Notes: generated from the sequence alone by a model not told the origin. A stretch of DNA of 64,000 bases from Lacibacter sp. H375 (GCF_037892425.1 NZ_JBBKTT010000001.1:2790001-2854000), one strand, 5' to 3'. Counted from the stretch's first letter, positions 45,534 through 54,566 are shown. A program made the numbers and translations.

Positions 45534-46968
45534 ACAAAAGGTAAGCCAGCAGCTGTCCGACTTCAAACTGAAGCCATCGGCAGAAGTGTGGCAACAAGTG
45601 GAGATACAATTGGAAGAAGATAGAAAACGCAGGAGATGGTTTTTCTATTTACCCATTGCAGCACTTTTAATTGGAGGGTTGCTCTATGCTGTATGGCCTG
45701 CGGAAGAACCTGCGAAAGCTGATGTAGCTGTGCAGACAAACTCAGATAAATCAAATACAACATTAACCAGAGAAAATAATTCAATTGAATCGCCATTAAC
45801 CAAAACCGAATCATCGACAACTGTAAACGAAACAACAGCTTCTAAAAAAGAGACTGAAGAAAAAATCTTAGGTCTGAAAAAGGAAACATCAACACCGGTT
45901 AAACAGAATACAATTGTAAAACCAGTGAATATTCAGAAGATAAAAACGGGAAACAGGCAAATAGTTGCAGTAACAACTCAAAAGCAAAAAAGTAAAGATG
46001 AAGTTGCTCTTGTTACTGATAAAGTAACAGTGCAAAAAGAAGCATCCGTTGATCAAACGATTGTTTCTGTTGAAACAAAACAACCTGAACAAAAAACAGA
46101 TAGTCCTGCTGTTAACCTATCCGCAGTAATTAAAACAGATACAGCACAAACAACTGCATCAACTTCCACTGTTGATACAAATGCTGTTGCGCTTGCAGAA
46201 CCCGCACCAACAATTACAAAAAAGAAATGGCAGTTGGGTTTACATGTAAGTACAGGAATAGCTGATATCAGGGGAAGTCTGTTCCCGGGATCAGGATTTA
46301 AATCTTTCTCTCTTTCCGATCGATTTTATTCTCCCACTGGAATTGGCAATGGTGGACAGGGTGGGGCTACACGAATTGTTCAATATGACTATGCCATAAA
46401 ACCTGCTGCTCAATTAGGCGTTGGTGTTTTGTTACGCAAACCATTTAAGAAAAGACATTCGTTTGTAACAGGTCTGCAATATCAATACAGCAGCTACTCT
46501 GTTACACAACGCCAGCGTATCGATTCATTTTTGACGCCCACGAATATGTTCAGCAATATTTCAACAAAAGAAAAAACTGAACAATTTCGCATGCATACTT
46601 TGAATGTGCCGCTTGAACTGGAATTTAAAATTGCTGATATTAAAAAAGGTAAATTATTATTCAGTGCCGGTGTACATAACTGGTTTGTAGTATCCTCAAC
46701 ACAAACTGATACGCTGTCTGCATTTCGTTATGCAGCTGAAAGTTACCGCAGCACTGCTTATAATGGTAGCACAGTTATAAAAGAAACAAAAGCAACCACA
46801 TATCAGCCACAACTATATATATCACCATCATTTGAATGGAGAGGTAAAAAAACAAGCTCACAGTTAGGATTGTACCTCGATTATGGATTGCGTCCGGCCT
46901 ATAAGAGCACATCAAAGGATTACTGGTGGCAAACAGGTATCCGTTACCGTATCTTTTTTAATCGCTGA
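45514..46968 (+). CDS. Putative anti-sigma/envelope-spanning protein with C-terminal barrel-like domain
   Basis: 484 residues from ATG 45514, overlapping the sigma gene by 20 bases. Residues 1-42 are a charged cytoplasmic segment (FEQKVSQQLSDFKLKPSAEV); one membrane helix follows (FFYLPIAALLIGGLLYAVWP). Residues 65-235 are a long Lys/Thr/Gln-rich, probably disordered periplasmic linker. The rest (KKWQLGLHVSTGIADIRGSL to the closing GIRYRIFFNR) has alternating beta strands like an outer-membrane PorT-type barrel. No ZAS zinc motif seen. Anti-sigma role is inferred from position. Confidence 0.75.
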   Translation: MADHQFEQKVSQQLSDFKLKPSAEVWQQVEIQLEEDRKRRRWFFYLPIAALLIGGLLYAVWPAEEPAKADVAVQTNSDKSNTTLTRENNSIESPLTKTESSTTVNETTASKKETEEKILGLKKETSTPVKQNTIVKPVNIQKIKTGNRQIVAVTTQKQKSKDEVALVTDKVTVQKEASVDQTIVSVETKQPEQKTDSPAVNLSAVIKTDTAQTTASTSTVDTNAVALAEPAPTITKKKWQLGLHVSTGIADIRGSLFPGSGFKSFSLSDRFYSPTGIGNGGQGGATRIVQYDYAIKPAAQLGVGVLLRKPFKKRHSFVTGLQYQYSSYSVTQRQRIDSFLTPTNMFSNISTKEKTEQFRMHTLNVPLELEFKIADIKKGKLLFSAGVHNWFVVSSTQTDTLSAFRYAAESYRSTAYNGSTVIKETKATTYQPQLYISPSFEWRGKKTSSQLGLYLDYGLRPAYKSTSKDYWWQTGIRYRIFFNR

Positions 46969-47036
46969 AAATAAATAGAAGCAACGCAACGGTTTTAAAA
47001 CAGGCAGTGTCAACCTTCTAAACAAACTGCTGTAAT

Positions 47037-48299
47037 ATGAAACAAAGAAATTTCAAAACCTTTGCGTTACTGCTTGTAACTGTTTCTTTATTGCAAAGCT
47101 GTCTTAAAGACAAGTGCACACAAACCTATACGCTGCTTCGTCCGGTTTATAAAACCAAGCAGGAAGTATGGAGTGAAATAAAAAGTAAACCTGCGAAAGC
47201 AATCATTAATCCCGGTAAAATTTCACTCTTCGGCAATACTATTTTTCTCAATGAAATTGACAAAGGCATACATGTGATCGATAACAGTAATCCATCACAG
47301 CCAAAAAACATTGGCTTTATAGAAGTGCCCGGCAATATTGATCTTGCGATAAATGGAAACAGGTTGTATGCCGATCTCTTCAACGATCTTATTACAATTG
47401 ATATCAGTAATCCTCAACAGGTAAAAGTTTTGAACATTAAAGAAAAAGTGTTTCCGCACCGTTTATTCAGCAATGGTTTTTCGGCTGATACAAATCTGGT
47501 GATCGTTGACTGGCTACGAAAAGATACAACGGTAACCGTAAGTTGCAGTAATGGACAAAGGCAAGGGCCTTTTCTGTGGGACAGAGGTTTTCTTGCGGTA
47601 GCACAAAACTTTTCTTCATCAGGTGCCGCTGCAGTTACAAAAGGGATAAATGGGTCCATGGCAAGATTTGCCTTGAAGAATGATTATCTCTACACCGTTT
47701 CAAACAACGATCTGAAAGTATTTGGTTTGCAAAATGCAGATCAACCGCAACACTTGAACACAGTAGCGGTAGGTTGGGGAATTGAAACCATCTATCCCTT
47801 CAAAGAACAATTATTTATTGGTTCGAACAATGGTATGTTCATCTTTAGTGTGCAAAATCCTGCAGTACCTCAAAAAACAGGAAGTTTTCAACATGCATTT
47901 GCCTGCGATCCTGTGATTGCTGATGATACACATGCTTATGTAACTCTGCGCAGCGGCACCACATGCCGTGGAGCAATTGCAAATCAACTTGACGTTATCA
48001 ATATTACAAACCTGCAAGCACCTTCATTACTTAAAACCTATCCGCTGACAAATCCGCATGGTTTATCTAAAGATGGCAACCTGTTGTTTGTGTGCGATGG
48101 TAAAGATGGTTTGCGTATTTACAATGCAGCAAACCCGGGCAGTTTAAGCTTGGTGAAACATATTAAAGGATTTGAAGCCTATGATGTAATTGCCTGGAAC
48201 GGTAACGCATTGGTTGTAACAAAAACAGCGTTGTTGCAATTTGATTACAGCAATCAAACAAATATCAGTCAACGTAGCAGTATCACTATTCAAAGATAA
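47037..48299 (+). CDS. LVIVD-repeat lipoprotein
   Basis: 420 residues. Lipobox leader LLVTVSLLQSCLKD (Cys about residue 22). Repeated beta-propeller blades of the LVIVD type: GIHVIDNSNPSQPKNIGFIE, LITIDISNPQQVKVLNI, LKVFGLQNADQPQHLNTV, MFIFSVQNPAVPQKTGSF and LRIYNAANPGSLSLVKHI. Surface or periplasmic protein without known ligand. Third gene of the ECF sigma operon; 4 bases separate it from the next gene. Confidence 0.88.
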   Translation: MKQRNFKTFALLLVTVSLLQSCLKDKCTQTYTLLRPVYKTKQEVWSEIKSKPAKAIINPGKISLFGNTIFLNEIDKGIHVIDNSNPSQPKNIGFIEVPGNIDLAINGNRLYADLFNDLITIDISNPQQVKVLNIKEKVFPHRLFSNGFSADTNLVIVDWLRKDTTVTVSCSNGQRQGPFLWDRGFLAVAQNFSSSGAAAVTKGINGSMARFALKNDYLYTVSNNDLKVFGLQNADQPQHLNTVAVGWGIETIYPFKEQLFIGSNNGMFIFSVQNPAVPQKTGSFQHAFACDPVIADDTHAYVTLRSGTTCRGAIANQLDVINITNLQAPSLLKTYPLTNPHGLSKDGNLLFVCDGKDGLRIYNAANPGSLSLVKHIKGFEAYDVIAWNGNALVVTKTALLQFDYSNQTNISQRSSITIQR

Positions 48300-48303
48300 T
48301 CGT

Positions 48304-48876
48304 ATGAGGAGTACTCTTATTTCACTGTTTAGTTTAATGGTAAGCTGTTTGTTTGCACAAGAGAAAATGAAAACTGGAAATGAAAAGCCGTTAAAATTTC
48401 AAACGATCATCCAGGGAGGATTACTGGCCGGAAGCTCAGCAGAATCGTTTGCAATACAAACGATCAATGGATTTCGTTTTGGCAACTGGTATGCTGGTGT
48501 AGGAACGGGTCTTGATTTCTACATGCAGCGAGGTGTGCCTCTTTTTGCAGATGTGCGTTATCATTTTTCTAATCAACGCAAATCATTTTTTATTTATACC
48601 GATGCGGGCGCTCATGTTCCCTGGATCAAAAACAAAGATCAACGCAATATCATCTCGCAGAGTACAGGCTTGTACACCGATGCAGGTGTAGGATTTCGTT
48701 TGGCAACAAAAAAGGGAGATGGGTTTTTGTTTAGTGCAGGTTATTCTTACAAACATGTGCCTGAAAAACAACAGGGCTTCAGCTGGCAATCGTGGCCGCA
48801 ACCCAATGGAGAAAACGTTCTGAATTATAATTATCGCTTCAACCGTGTAGTGGTGAAATTTGGATTGATGTTCTAA
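48304..48876 (+). CDS. Hypothetical outer-membrane protein
   Basis: 190 residues from ATG 48304. Signal peptide (LISLFSLMVSCLFAQ), then short amphipathic strands (FRFGNWYAGVGTGLDFYM, GVGFRLATKKGDGFLFSAG) and a C-terminal VVKFGLMF, fitting a small outer-membrane barrel. No family name can be given. Last gene of the ECF sigma operon. Confidence 0.75.
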   Translation: MRSTLISLFSLMVSCLFAQEKMKTGNEKPLKFQTIIQGGLLAGSSAESFAIQTINGFRFGNWYAGVGTGLDFYMQRGVPLFADVRYHFSNQRKSFFIYTDAGAHVPWIKNKDQRNIISQSTGLYTDAGVGFRLATKKGDGFLFSAGYSYKHVPEKQQGFSWQSWPQPNGENVLNYNYRFNRVVVKFGLMF

Positions 48877-48922
48877 GCAACTTGTTCATTATTGTTGAAT
48901 ATGCAACCGGGATACACCTATC

Positions 48923-48950
48923 AAAGAGGCTTTGTGCCTCTTTCTTTTTT
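48923..48950 (+). terminator. Intrinsic terminator of the ECF sigma operon
   Basis: AAAGAGGC/GCCTCTTT arms (48923-48930, 48936-48943), 5-nt loop, then CTTTTTT. Its tail overlaps the end of queG, which converges from the right. Confidence 0.92.
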
Positions 48951-49881
48951 AAGCGGACTGAATGAATTTTAAGTTGCGTTGAATACCGGCAAACTTTGTT
49001 CGTTTGAGGGGAGAATTTTTAAATAATTGCTTAAATGTTTCTTCACTCATTTCTTCCCATTCTTTATTTGATAGATTTAATATTTCGGGAATAGGCGTAA
49101 ATTTTTGTTCTGTTGTTGGTTTGCTGAAACGGTTCCATGGACAAACATCCTGGCAAACATCGCAACCAAACATCCAATTTTTGAATTTGCCTTTCATGTT
49201 TTCATCGATCAATGCATCTTTTAATTCGATGGTGAAGTAGGAGATGCATTTGCTGCCATCAATTACTTTGTCTGGAAGGATAGCATCCGTAGGGCAACTG
49301 TCAATACATTTTGTGCAGCTGCCGCAAAAATCTTTTGCAAAAGGCGAATCATATTCCAGTTCTAGATCGCAGATGAGAGTTGCAAGAAAAAAGAACGAAC
49401 CACTTTGTTTACTGATGAGGTTTCCATTCTTGCCGATCCAACCCAAACCACTTCGTTGGGCCCAACTTCTTTCTAATACAGGTGCACTATCAACAAAACC
49501 CCTGCCGTTTACTTTACCAATGTTTGTATTGATCAATGCTAATAGTTCTTTCAGTTTGTTGCGGATCACTTCATGGTAATCATTTCCAAAAGCATACTTC
49601 GAAATCTTGGGAGCGTTTTCTTTTTGTGTAGCTGATGGAAAATAATTCATCATTAATGTGATCACACTCTTTGCCCCGGGTACAAGTTGTGTAGGATCAA
49701 CACGCATGTCGAAATGATTTTCCATGTATTGCATGCTGCCATGCATGCCCTTGTTCAGCCAGGCTTCAAGTTTTTTTGCATCATCATCAAGCCGTTGGGC
49801 TTTGGCAATACCACAATAGCTGAAACCAAGCGATGCAGCTGTTTGTTTTATGAAGGCGGTATGTGCTGATGTGTTTAGCAG
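48949..49881 (-). CDS. queG: Epoxyqueuosine reductase, probable CTG start
   Basis: 310 residues if it starts at CTG (minus-strand codon 49881-49879), the normal QueG length. The N-terminal stretch ([20 protein letters not shown], then [14 protein letters not shown]) is conserved but has no ATG, GTG or TTG before residue 46; an in-frame stop lies just upstream. Core: [14 protein letters not shown], first cluster [16 protein letters not shown], second [11 protein letters not shown], and CISYFTIE. Uses cobalamin and 4Fe-4S clusters to reduce epoxyqueuosine in tRNA. Two other genes upstream share its strand. Confidence 0.9.
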   Translation of the reverse strand: MLNTSAHTAFIKQTAASLGFSYCGIAKAQRLDDDAKKLEAWLNKGMHGSMQYMENHFDMRVDPTQLVPGAKSVITLMMNYFPSATQKENAPKISKYAFGNDYHEVIRNKLKELLALINTNIGKVNGRGFVDSAPVLERSWAQRSGLGWIGKNGNLISKQSGSFFFLATLICDLELEYDSPFAKDFCGSCTKCIDSCPTDAILPDKVIDGSKCISYFTIELKDALIDENMKGKFKNWMFGCDVCQDVCPWNRFSKPTTEQKFTPIPEILNLSNKEWEEMSEETFKQLFKNSPLKRTKFAGIQRNLKFIQSA

Positions 49882-49934
49882 GGAAAATTGTTAAGGCTGT
49901 AAAAATACAGCCTGTGTTTGGAAGATGCTCTGCT

Positions 49935-50276
49935 TTATTTGTCTTCCACATGCAACCTGTGCATGATACGGTGAATAGCGGGCGCTAGTATAAGCCCGAT
50001 GTTTGTAATAAAAACTACACCGCTGAAGAGCGCATAAAAAGAAGCAAACCATTTTCCGGCCGGTTGCGTAATAGTATCAACCGGTCCCATGCCGCTGAGG
50101 ATCATCGATGCATTCAATAGCGCATCGAGCCAATCCATACCTGTAGTGTAGTGATAGCCTACGATGCCGATCAATAAACTGATAAATAAAACCACGAGTG
50201 CAAGCAAAAGGCTTCTGCCTATTCGTTGATAATACTTTTTCGTTGAAGCAAGAGGTTGCCTTTTATGTTCATACAT
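49935..50276 (-). CDS. Small two-helix membrane protein, ion-channel-like layout
   Basis: 113 residues. A basic N-terminus, TM1 (LLLALVVLFISLLIGIVGYH), a re-entrant-looking loop (MDWLDALLNASMILSGMGPVD) and TM2 (FYALFSGVVFITNIGLIL). The TM-loop-TM form recalls two-helix potassium channels, but the selectivity sequence TVGYG is absent and replaced by SGMGP. Family otherwise unnamed; function unknown. It lies 53 bases upstream of queG. Confidence 0.75.
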   Translation of the reverse strand: MYEHKRQPLASTKKYYQRIGRSLLLALVVLFISLLIGIVGYHYTTGMDWLDALLNASMILSGMGPVDTITQPAGKWFASFYALFSGVVFITNIGLILAPAIHRIMHRLHVEDK

Positions 50277-50315
50277 GGGTAAACGTTTCTGTACTCAAAT
50301 TAGAAAGAATGGTAT

Positions 50316-51332
50316 TTATTTGCAAGTGCTTGTGATCTGTGCATCAATAGCTGCTTTCAGTTGATCATACAATTCACGTTTTAATCCATCCCTTTCCTTT
50401 TTGGCCAAGAGAATACAACTGTAGCCACGGCAATAGTCGATCCATACAAACGGGCTGTTTTGTGATACACAGTTCACAACTTTACCATCACTTGTTTCTC
50501 GCCATGTGCCGAGGCCATAACTAAAGCCATTCATAAAAGGCGGTGTGTATTTATTCAGCGCAGTGCCTGTTTGCAGTTTCATTATTTCTGCAATGGATGC
50601 TTCCGTTAAAATTTGTTTCCCATTAAACATGCCTTTATTCAATAACATGCTTAAGAAATTTGTGTATTCAACGGCTGACGATTTTGCACCATCAAACGGA
50701 CTGATAGCAGATGTGTAATTACTAAAACTTGTGATGCGCATGTTCAGCGGACGAAATAATTTCTCCTGTATCAATCGGTCAAATTTTTTCTTTGTCACTA
50801 CTTCCAATACACGTCCTGCAATGGAAGGGCCGATCTGATCATACTGAAACCAATTGCCGGGATTATTGGCGATAGCTCTTTTCTCAGCATAATAATTCAC
50901 TTCTTCTTCAAGCGATGAAAAACTCTTTCGTTGAAATAATTTGCCTGCTCCTTGTTTATCTGTTTCAATACCTGTTGTGTGGCTGAGGCAATGACGGATG
51001 GTGATGTAACCCTTCATCCACTTTGGGAAAATGGGCAGGTATTTTCCAACGTTATCATCCAGTGAAATTTTTCCTTCCTGCACCATGATCATGACCATTG
51101 CTGCGGTAAGCCATTGACTGCTTTCGCCAATCGGTGCCTGTATGTTTGGCCTGAAATCGCCCAGCATTTTCTGGTACAATGCTTTGCCATCTTTGTAAAT
51201 AATGAGAGCCTGGTCATCGCCCAACTGTTTCTGGTTGTTGAGCATGATCTGTTCTACTTCTGTAAAACTTTGAGCATTTGAGGTACTGAATAAAAAAGCG
51301 CTGAAAAGAAAAAGCAGCATTTGTTTCATCAC
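50316..51332 (-). CDS. Degenerate serine beta-lactamase-like secreted protein
   Basis: 338 residues with a Sec signal peptide (LLFLFSAFLFSTSNAQ). The overall beta-lactamase/penicillin-binding fold is plain: QALIIYKDGKALYQKMLG, IRHCLSHTTGIETD, KLFRPLNMRITSF. However, the SxxK site aligns to ESSQ (residues 70-73 in PIGESSQWLTAAM), the YxN to YDQ, and the C-terminal HxG-type motif to SQN. With Ser and Lys both lost, hydrolysis by the usual route is unlikely. Possibly a binding protein. Confidence 0.85.
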   Translation of the reverse strand: MMKQMLLFLFSAFLFSTSNAQSFTEVEQIMLNNQKQLGDDQALIIYKDGKALYQKMLGDFRPNIQAPIGESSQWLTAAMVMIMVQEGKISLDDNVGKYLPIFPKWMKGYITIRHCLSHTTGIETDKQGAGKLFQRKSFSSLEEEVNYYAEKRAIANNPGNWFQYDQIGPSIAGRVLEVVTKKKFDRLIQEKLFRPLNMRITSFSNYTSAISPFDGAKSSAVEYTNFLSMLLNKGMFNGKQILTEASIAEIMKLQTGTALNKYTPPFMNGFSYGLGTWRETSDGKVVNCVSQNSPFVWIDYCRGYSCILLAKKERDGLKRELYDQLKAAIDAQITSTCK

Positions 51333-51406
51333 TGAAATTTTATGCTGCTAAAGATAATTGGAAACAGGATGCAGCCAAGCATCCTGTTTAAGATTAACAA
51401 ACTTTG

Positions 51407-51823
51407 TTATGGGTGAGGTTCTTCGTAATTGAACGACCAGTATTTGCCATACTTATCGATCAGCGAACCATAATAACCACCCCAGAACATTTTGGCTAAT
51501 GGTTCCGTGACTATACCTCCTTGCTCAAGGTGTGCAAAGAAACGTTTCACTTCTTCTTCGCTGCTGCATTGCAGGCAAAGTTGTGAACCATTGCCATCGT
51601 TCAGTTTTTCCCGGTTCATATCCGAAGCCATGATTACGATCGATCCGCTGATCAATTGCGAATGCATAATTGCATCCTGCAGGTTGGGAGGTAACTGACT
51701 TGCCATGGGCGATTCGGCAACTGTTTGCATGGTTAGTTCGCCACCGAAGCAATCCTTATAAAAATTCATTGCTTCTTTACAATTGCCGTTAAAGATGAGA
51801 TAAGGGTTTAGTATTGTTGGCAT
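51407..51823 (-). CDS. VOC family protein, PhnB-like
   Basis: 138 residues. VOC fold start ILNPYLIFNGNCKEAMNFYKDCFGG, central IVMASDMNR and C-terminal GGYYGSLIDKYGKYWSFNYE match PhnB/DUF1338-free glyoxalase-like proteins. The usual metal ligands are only partly conserved. Function unknown. Last gene of a tight seven-gene operon on the minus strand. Confidence 0.9.
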   Translation of the reverse strand: MPTILNPYLIFNGNCKEAMNFYKDCFGGELTMQTVAESPMASQLPPNLQDAIMHSQLISGSIVIMASDMNREKLNDGNGSQLCLQCSSEEEVKRFFAHLEQGGIVTEPLAKMFWGGYYGSLIDKYGKYWSFNYEEPHP

Positions 51824-51850
51824 GATCCGAAATTTTTAATGATGATAATG

Positions 51851-52261
51851 TCAGGAAGGAATTTGCGACGCATCGGTGTACATTACTTCCCATTGATGTC
51901 CATCAGGGTCTGCAAAAGAATCGTAATACATCCATCCATGATCGGCCGACTCACGATAGCGACTGCCGCCATTAGAAAGTGCCGCCTTTATTATTTCATC
52001 AACTCTTTCCCTGCTTTCAACTTCTATGGCGATCAATACCTGTGTAGTGGTTCCGTCTGCAATAGAACGGTTCGTGAACGTAGAAAAGAATTCATGTGTA
52101 ATAAGCATGGAATACATTGTTCCTTCGTTCAATACAAGACACACAGCTTTATCATCACTGAATTGCTCATTAAAGCTGAATCCTAAAGTTGCCCAGAATG
52201 CCTTTGTTACGGCAAGGTCCTTAACAGGCAAATTGATGTAGATCGATTTTATTGTTGCCAT
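51851..52261 (-). CDS. VOC family protein
   Basis: 136 residues. IYINLPVKDLAVTKAFWATLGF at the N-terminus and DPDGHQWEVMYTDASQIP at the end are typical glyoxalase/bleomycin-resistance-like features, with ALVLNEGTMYSMLIT-type middle (CLVLNEGTMYSMLITHEFF). Metal site residues His and Glu are partly visible. Function unknown. Operon gene six, 3 bases after the SRPBCC gene. Confidence 0.9.
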   Translation of the reverse strand: MATIKSIYINLPVKDLAVTKAFWATLGFSFNEQFSDDKAVCLVLNEGTMYSMLITHEFFSTFTNRSIADGTTTQVLIAIEVESRERVDEIIKAALSNGGSRYRESADHGWMYYDSFADPDGHQWEVMYTDASQIPS

Positions 52262-52264
52262 TGT

Positions 52265-52708
52265 TTAGTTGTTTGATTCAGCCAATGTTTTAATTGATTC
52301 AATAGCCTGGGGCCAGGTCTTTTCAAAATAATCTTTAAAGTCGGAAGTAATAGCCATGTCAACCTCAAGCTTTGTACCGCCATTGTTTTCTGTAAGCGTA
52401 TAATTTTCTGTAGCTCCTTGCCACTGCTTTACTTTTTCACTTGTGGTATCTTCCACGCCATCTTTTAATTCGCCGAGATGTTCGAACGACATGTACTCGT
52501 TTGGTTTGTTTGCGGCTATTTTACTTACCATGCCACTTCCTTTGCCATCAGTAAATAAAACTTTACTACCTTCTTTCCAATCGGTTTCCACGGTGGAGCC
52601 TTCGCTGAAGACTGCTGTCCATGTTTCATATTTTCCTTTTGCCCAAAGAGTATCCCATACTTTTTCTTTTGGTGCGTTGATGTCTACTGAGAAATGAAGA
52701 TGTTCCAT
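52265..52708 (-). CDS. SRPBCC (AHSA1-like) protein
   Basis: 147 residues. HFSVDINAPKEKVWDTLWAK opens an AHSA1-like SRPBCC domain; FSEGSTVETDWKEGSKVLFTD and MSFEHLGELKDGVED follow, with a C-terminal helix YFEKTWPQAIESIKTLA. A ligand-binding fold without defined activity. Within the seven-gene operon: 17 bases after the DUF1801 gene and 3 before the VOC gene. Confidence 0.9.
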   Translation of the reverse strand: MEHLHFSVDINAPKEKVWDTLWAKGKYETWTAVFSEGSTVETDWKEGSKVLFTDGKGSGMVSKIAANKPNEYMSFEHLGELKDGVEDTTSEKVKQWQGATENYTLTENNGGTKLEVDMAITSDFKDYFEKTWPQAIESIKTLAESNN

Positions 52709-52725
52709 AACATTTGTTTTAAGGT

Positions 52726-53103
52726 TTAATTAATTAACTGCACCGATTCGTTAATGATCCGTTGCAATTCTTTTTTATTTGCTTTTACAGCTTTCATGTC
52801 GGGCAGGTATAACATACGTCGGTCTTTGTAATCGCCTTCGAGTAATGCCGATTTTATTTTTACGATTGTAGGATGATGGAAAATGAGATGCACATGTTCA
52901 GTGGCACGGTGATTAAACGTTACAATATCTTCTTTGCTGTAATAACTGGGCGCATTCCATTTAATACGTTCATGAATGTTCTTGTTACTGTCTTTAATGA
53001 TCTTACGAACAGCATCTATTTCGGCTTTCAACGGATGCTCCAGTGTATTCATCCAGTCGTTCACCAGTTCTTCATCAGTTGGTTTAATTTTCTTTGTAGC
53101 CAT
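52726..53103 (-). CDS. DUF1801 domain protein
   Basis: 125 residues. DUF1801 motifs: NTLEHPLKAEIDAVRKIIKD, IHERIKWNAPSYYSKEDIVTF and RRMLYLPDMKAVKANKKEL. The family is frataxin/YdhG-like in fold and of uncertain role. Starts 8 bases after the SRPBCC gene upstream in the operon. Confidence 0.9.
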   Translation of the reverse strand: MATKKIKPTDEELVNDWMNTLEHPLKAEIDAVRKIIKDSNKNIHERIKWNAPSYYSKEDIVTFNHRATEHVHLIFHHPTIVKIKSALLEGDYKDRRMLYLPDMKAVKANKKELQRIINESVQLIN

Positions 53104-53111
53104 GGATGCGT

Positions 53112-53645
53112 TTATTTCTCCAGGTTTGTTTTCATGTTGTTTAGATTTGTTTCCATGTCTTTACCAAGGACCATGTTCATGAACAGGTTCATAAAATTCA
53201 TGGGCCATTCGGATTTGCCAGAAAAAGTGGTGGTAACTTTTGTCTGGTTGTCGTTTACCGATGTAAATGTATTTGTAGCATAATTCGTGCCTTCAAATGG
53301 TTCTTTAAAACGCAATTCCACTTTCATGCTTTCGGCTTCCTTCAGTTCAATGATCTGCTGTTCACCCACACCCACATTCTTGTCTTCACTTTCCCAGGCC
53401 GATTGTGCGCCAACTGTGCCATCGGTACCGCTGTACACAATTTTGATGTTGGGATCTTTCATAACCCATACGCTGTATTGTTCCTGGTTTTTAATAAGTT
53501 TCACATAATCGAAAACCTGTTGCTTAGGTTTGTTGACGATGATTTCTTTAGATAAAGAAAATTCTTTGTCGATGAATAAGGCAAAGACGAGAATAATGAC
53601 AATGATACCGAGAACAGCAAGGAGGATTCGTTTTAAAATTTTCAT
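53112..53645 (-). CDS. Membrane-anchored SRPBCC protein
   Basis: 177 residues. N-terminal membrane helix (ILLAVLGIIVIILVFALFI), then an SRPBCC domain: FSLSKEIIVNKPKQQVFDYV, QYSVWVMKDPNIKIVYSGTD and a terminal helix MNLFMNMVLGKDMETNLNNM. A close type is also seen at 37756-38331. Third gene of the seven-gene operon; a short AT-rich heptamer-like stretch lies just before its start. Confidence 0.9.
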   Translation of the reverse strand: MKILKRILLAVLGIIVIILVFALFIDKEFSLSKEIIVNKPKQQVFDYVKLIKNQEQYSVWVMKDPNIKIVYSGTDGTVGAQSAWESEDKNVGVGEQQIIELKEAESMKVELRFKEPFEGTNYATNTFTSVNDNQTKVTTTFSGKSEWPMNFMNLFMNMVLGKDMETNLNNMKTNLEK

Positions 53646-53688
53646 CTGTTTTCTTTTTTGTAGATATGGTTAATGGTTAAGAGTTTTA

Positions 53689-53898
53689 TTAATCCAGCTC
53701 GCTGCAGTGAAACCCTTTTTCACGCACCAGCTGTTTCACTGTTTCCGTTTGCACATTTATTCCTTCGAGCCTCAATACTTTATCACAATCATGCAGGTCG
53801 ATGGTGATACGGCAGTTGGGAAAGAACTGCGCCAGAAAATGGATGAGACATTCCTTTGCGTTAATATCAGTCACATTTGTTTTAAACAGTTCGATCAT
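53689..53898 (-). CDS. Small hypothetical protein, HMA-like fold
   Basis: 69 residues. The predicted beta-alpha-beta-beta-alpha-beta order (IELFKTNV, AKECLIHFLAQFF, CRITIDLHDCDKVLRLEG, ETVKQLVREKGFHCSEL) recalls the heavy-metal-associated fold, but the CxxC metal site is missing. Three cysteines are present. No named family. Second gene of the seven-gene operon, 12 bases after DinB. Confidence 0.75.
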   Translation of the reverse strand: MIELFKTNVTDINAKECLIHFLAQFFPNCRITIDLHDCDKVLRLEGINVQTETVKQLVREKGFHCSELD

Positions 53899-53910
53899 GT
53901 TGTTACTGTT

Positions 53911-54426
53911 TTACAAGTTTGCAGCGATCTCTTTTATCTGCCGCAAATGCCGTTGTGTATGATACAAAACAAAATGCAGGATCTCAAATTTGCTGATGTT
54001 GCCAAATGCCGGGTGATGGATCATTTCATCAAGGTCGTCTTCATACATCCGTTCCCTGATGCGTTGTATCGATTCCTGCAATTCTTTCAACAACAATTCA
54101 GGGTCGTAAATATTTTTTGTTGGTACGATAAAATCAGGGGATTGGTATTTTTTCTGAAAATCAAGAAAGATCTTCTTCAGTTCGTCGATCCGTTCACCTG
54201 GGTTACGGTCTACTGGGTTTCCCTTCAACGCCAGAGCTTTTGCCACTGAGTTATTGGAGAGCCTGATATGATCGGCCACCTGTGCAATACTCCATTTATC
54301 TGCTCCGGGCCTTTGATTAAAAAACGGCTCTTCAATTGCTTGCAGTAATTGCACCAGTGTGCCGGTAACCTGTTCAATATGATTGATGAGTGATGCTATT
54401 TGTACTGTGCCTGTTATCATATGCAT
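53911..54426 (-). CDS. DinB family protein
   Basis: 171 residues (ATG at 54420 also possible). Four-helix DinB fold with the metal-site histidines in IAQVADHIRLSNNS, FNIFEILHFVLYHTQRHLRQI-type end (LHFVLYHTQRHLRQIKEIA) and an ERMYEDDLDEMIHHP loop. DinB-like proteins bind a divalent metal and some are thiol-transferases. First gene of the seven-gene operon, divergent from the GlxA-type regulator. Confidence 0.9.
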   Translation of the reverse strand: MHMITGTVQIASLINHIEQVTGTLVQLLQAIEEPFFNQRPGADKWSIAQVADHIRLSNNSVAKALALKGNPVDRNPGERIDELKKIFLDFQKKYQSPDFIVPTKNIYDPELLLKELQESIQRIRERMYEDDLDEMIHHPAFGNISKFEILHFVLYHTQRHLRQIKEIAANL

Positions 54427-54492
54427 GATTCTTGCACAAACCTAAAAACAGTTTTTTTTACATGAAGGGTGCAAATGCGGCTTTATCTGGGG

Positions 54493-54523
54493 TTGATTGC
54501 GACAAATGCATTCCTTACATTTG
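54493..54523 (+). promoter_or_regulatory. Promoter of the GlxA-type regulator
   Basis: TTG at 54493-54495, 20-base spacer and perfect TACATTTG at 54516-54523, about 43 bases before the ATG at 54567. Confidence 0.7.
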
Positions 54524-54566
54524 ATAACTCTTAACCAAACGATCTGCTTTATTAAACGACCAATAG

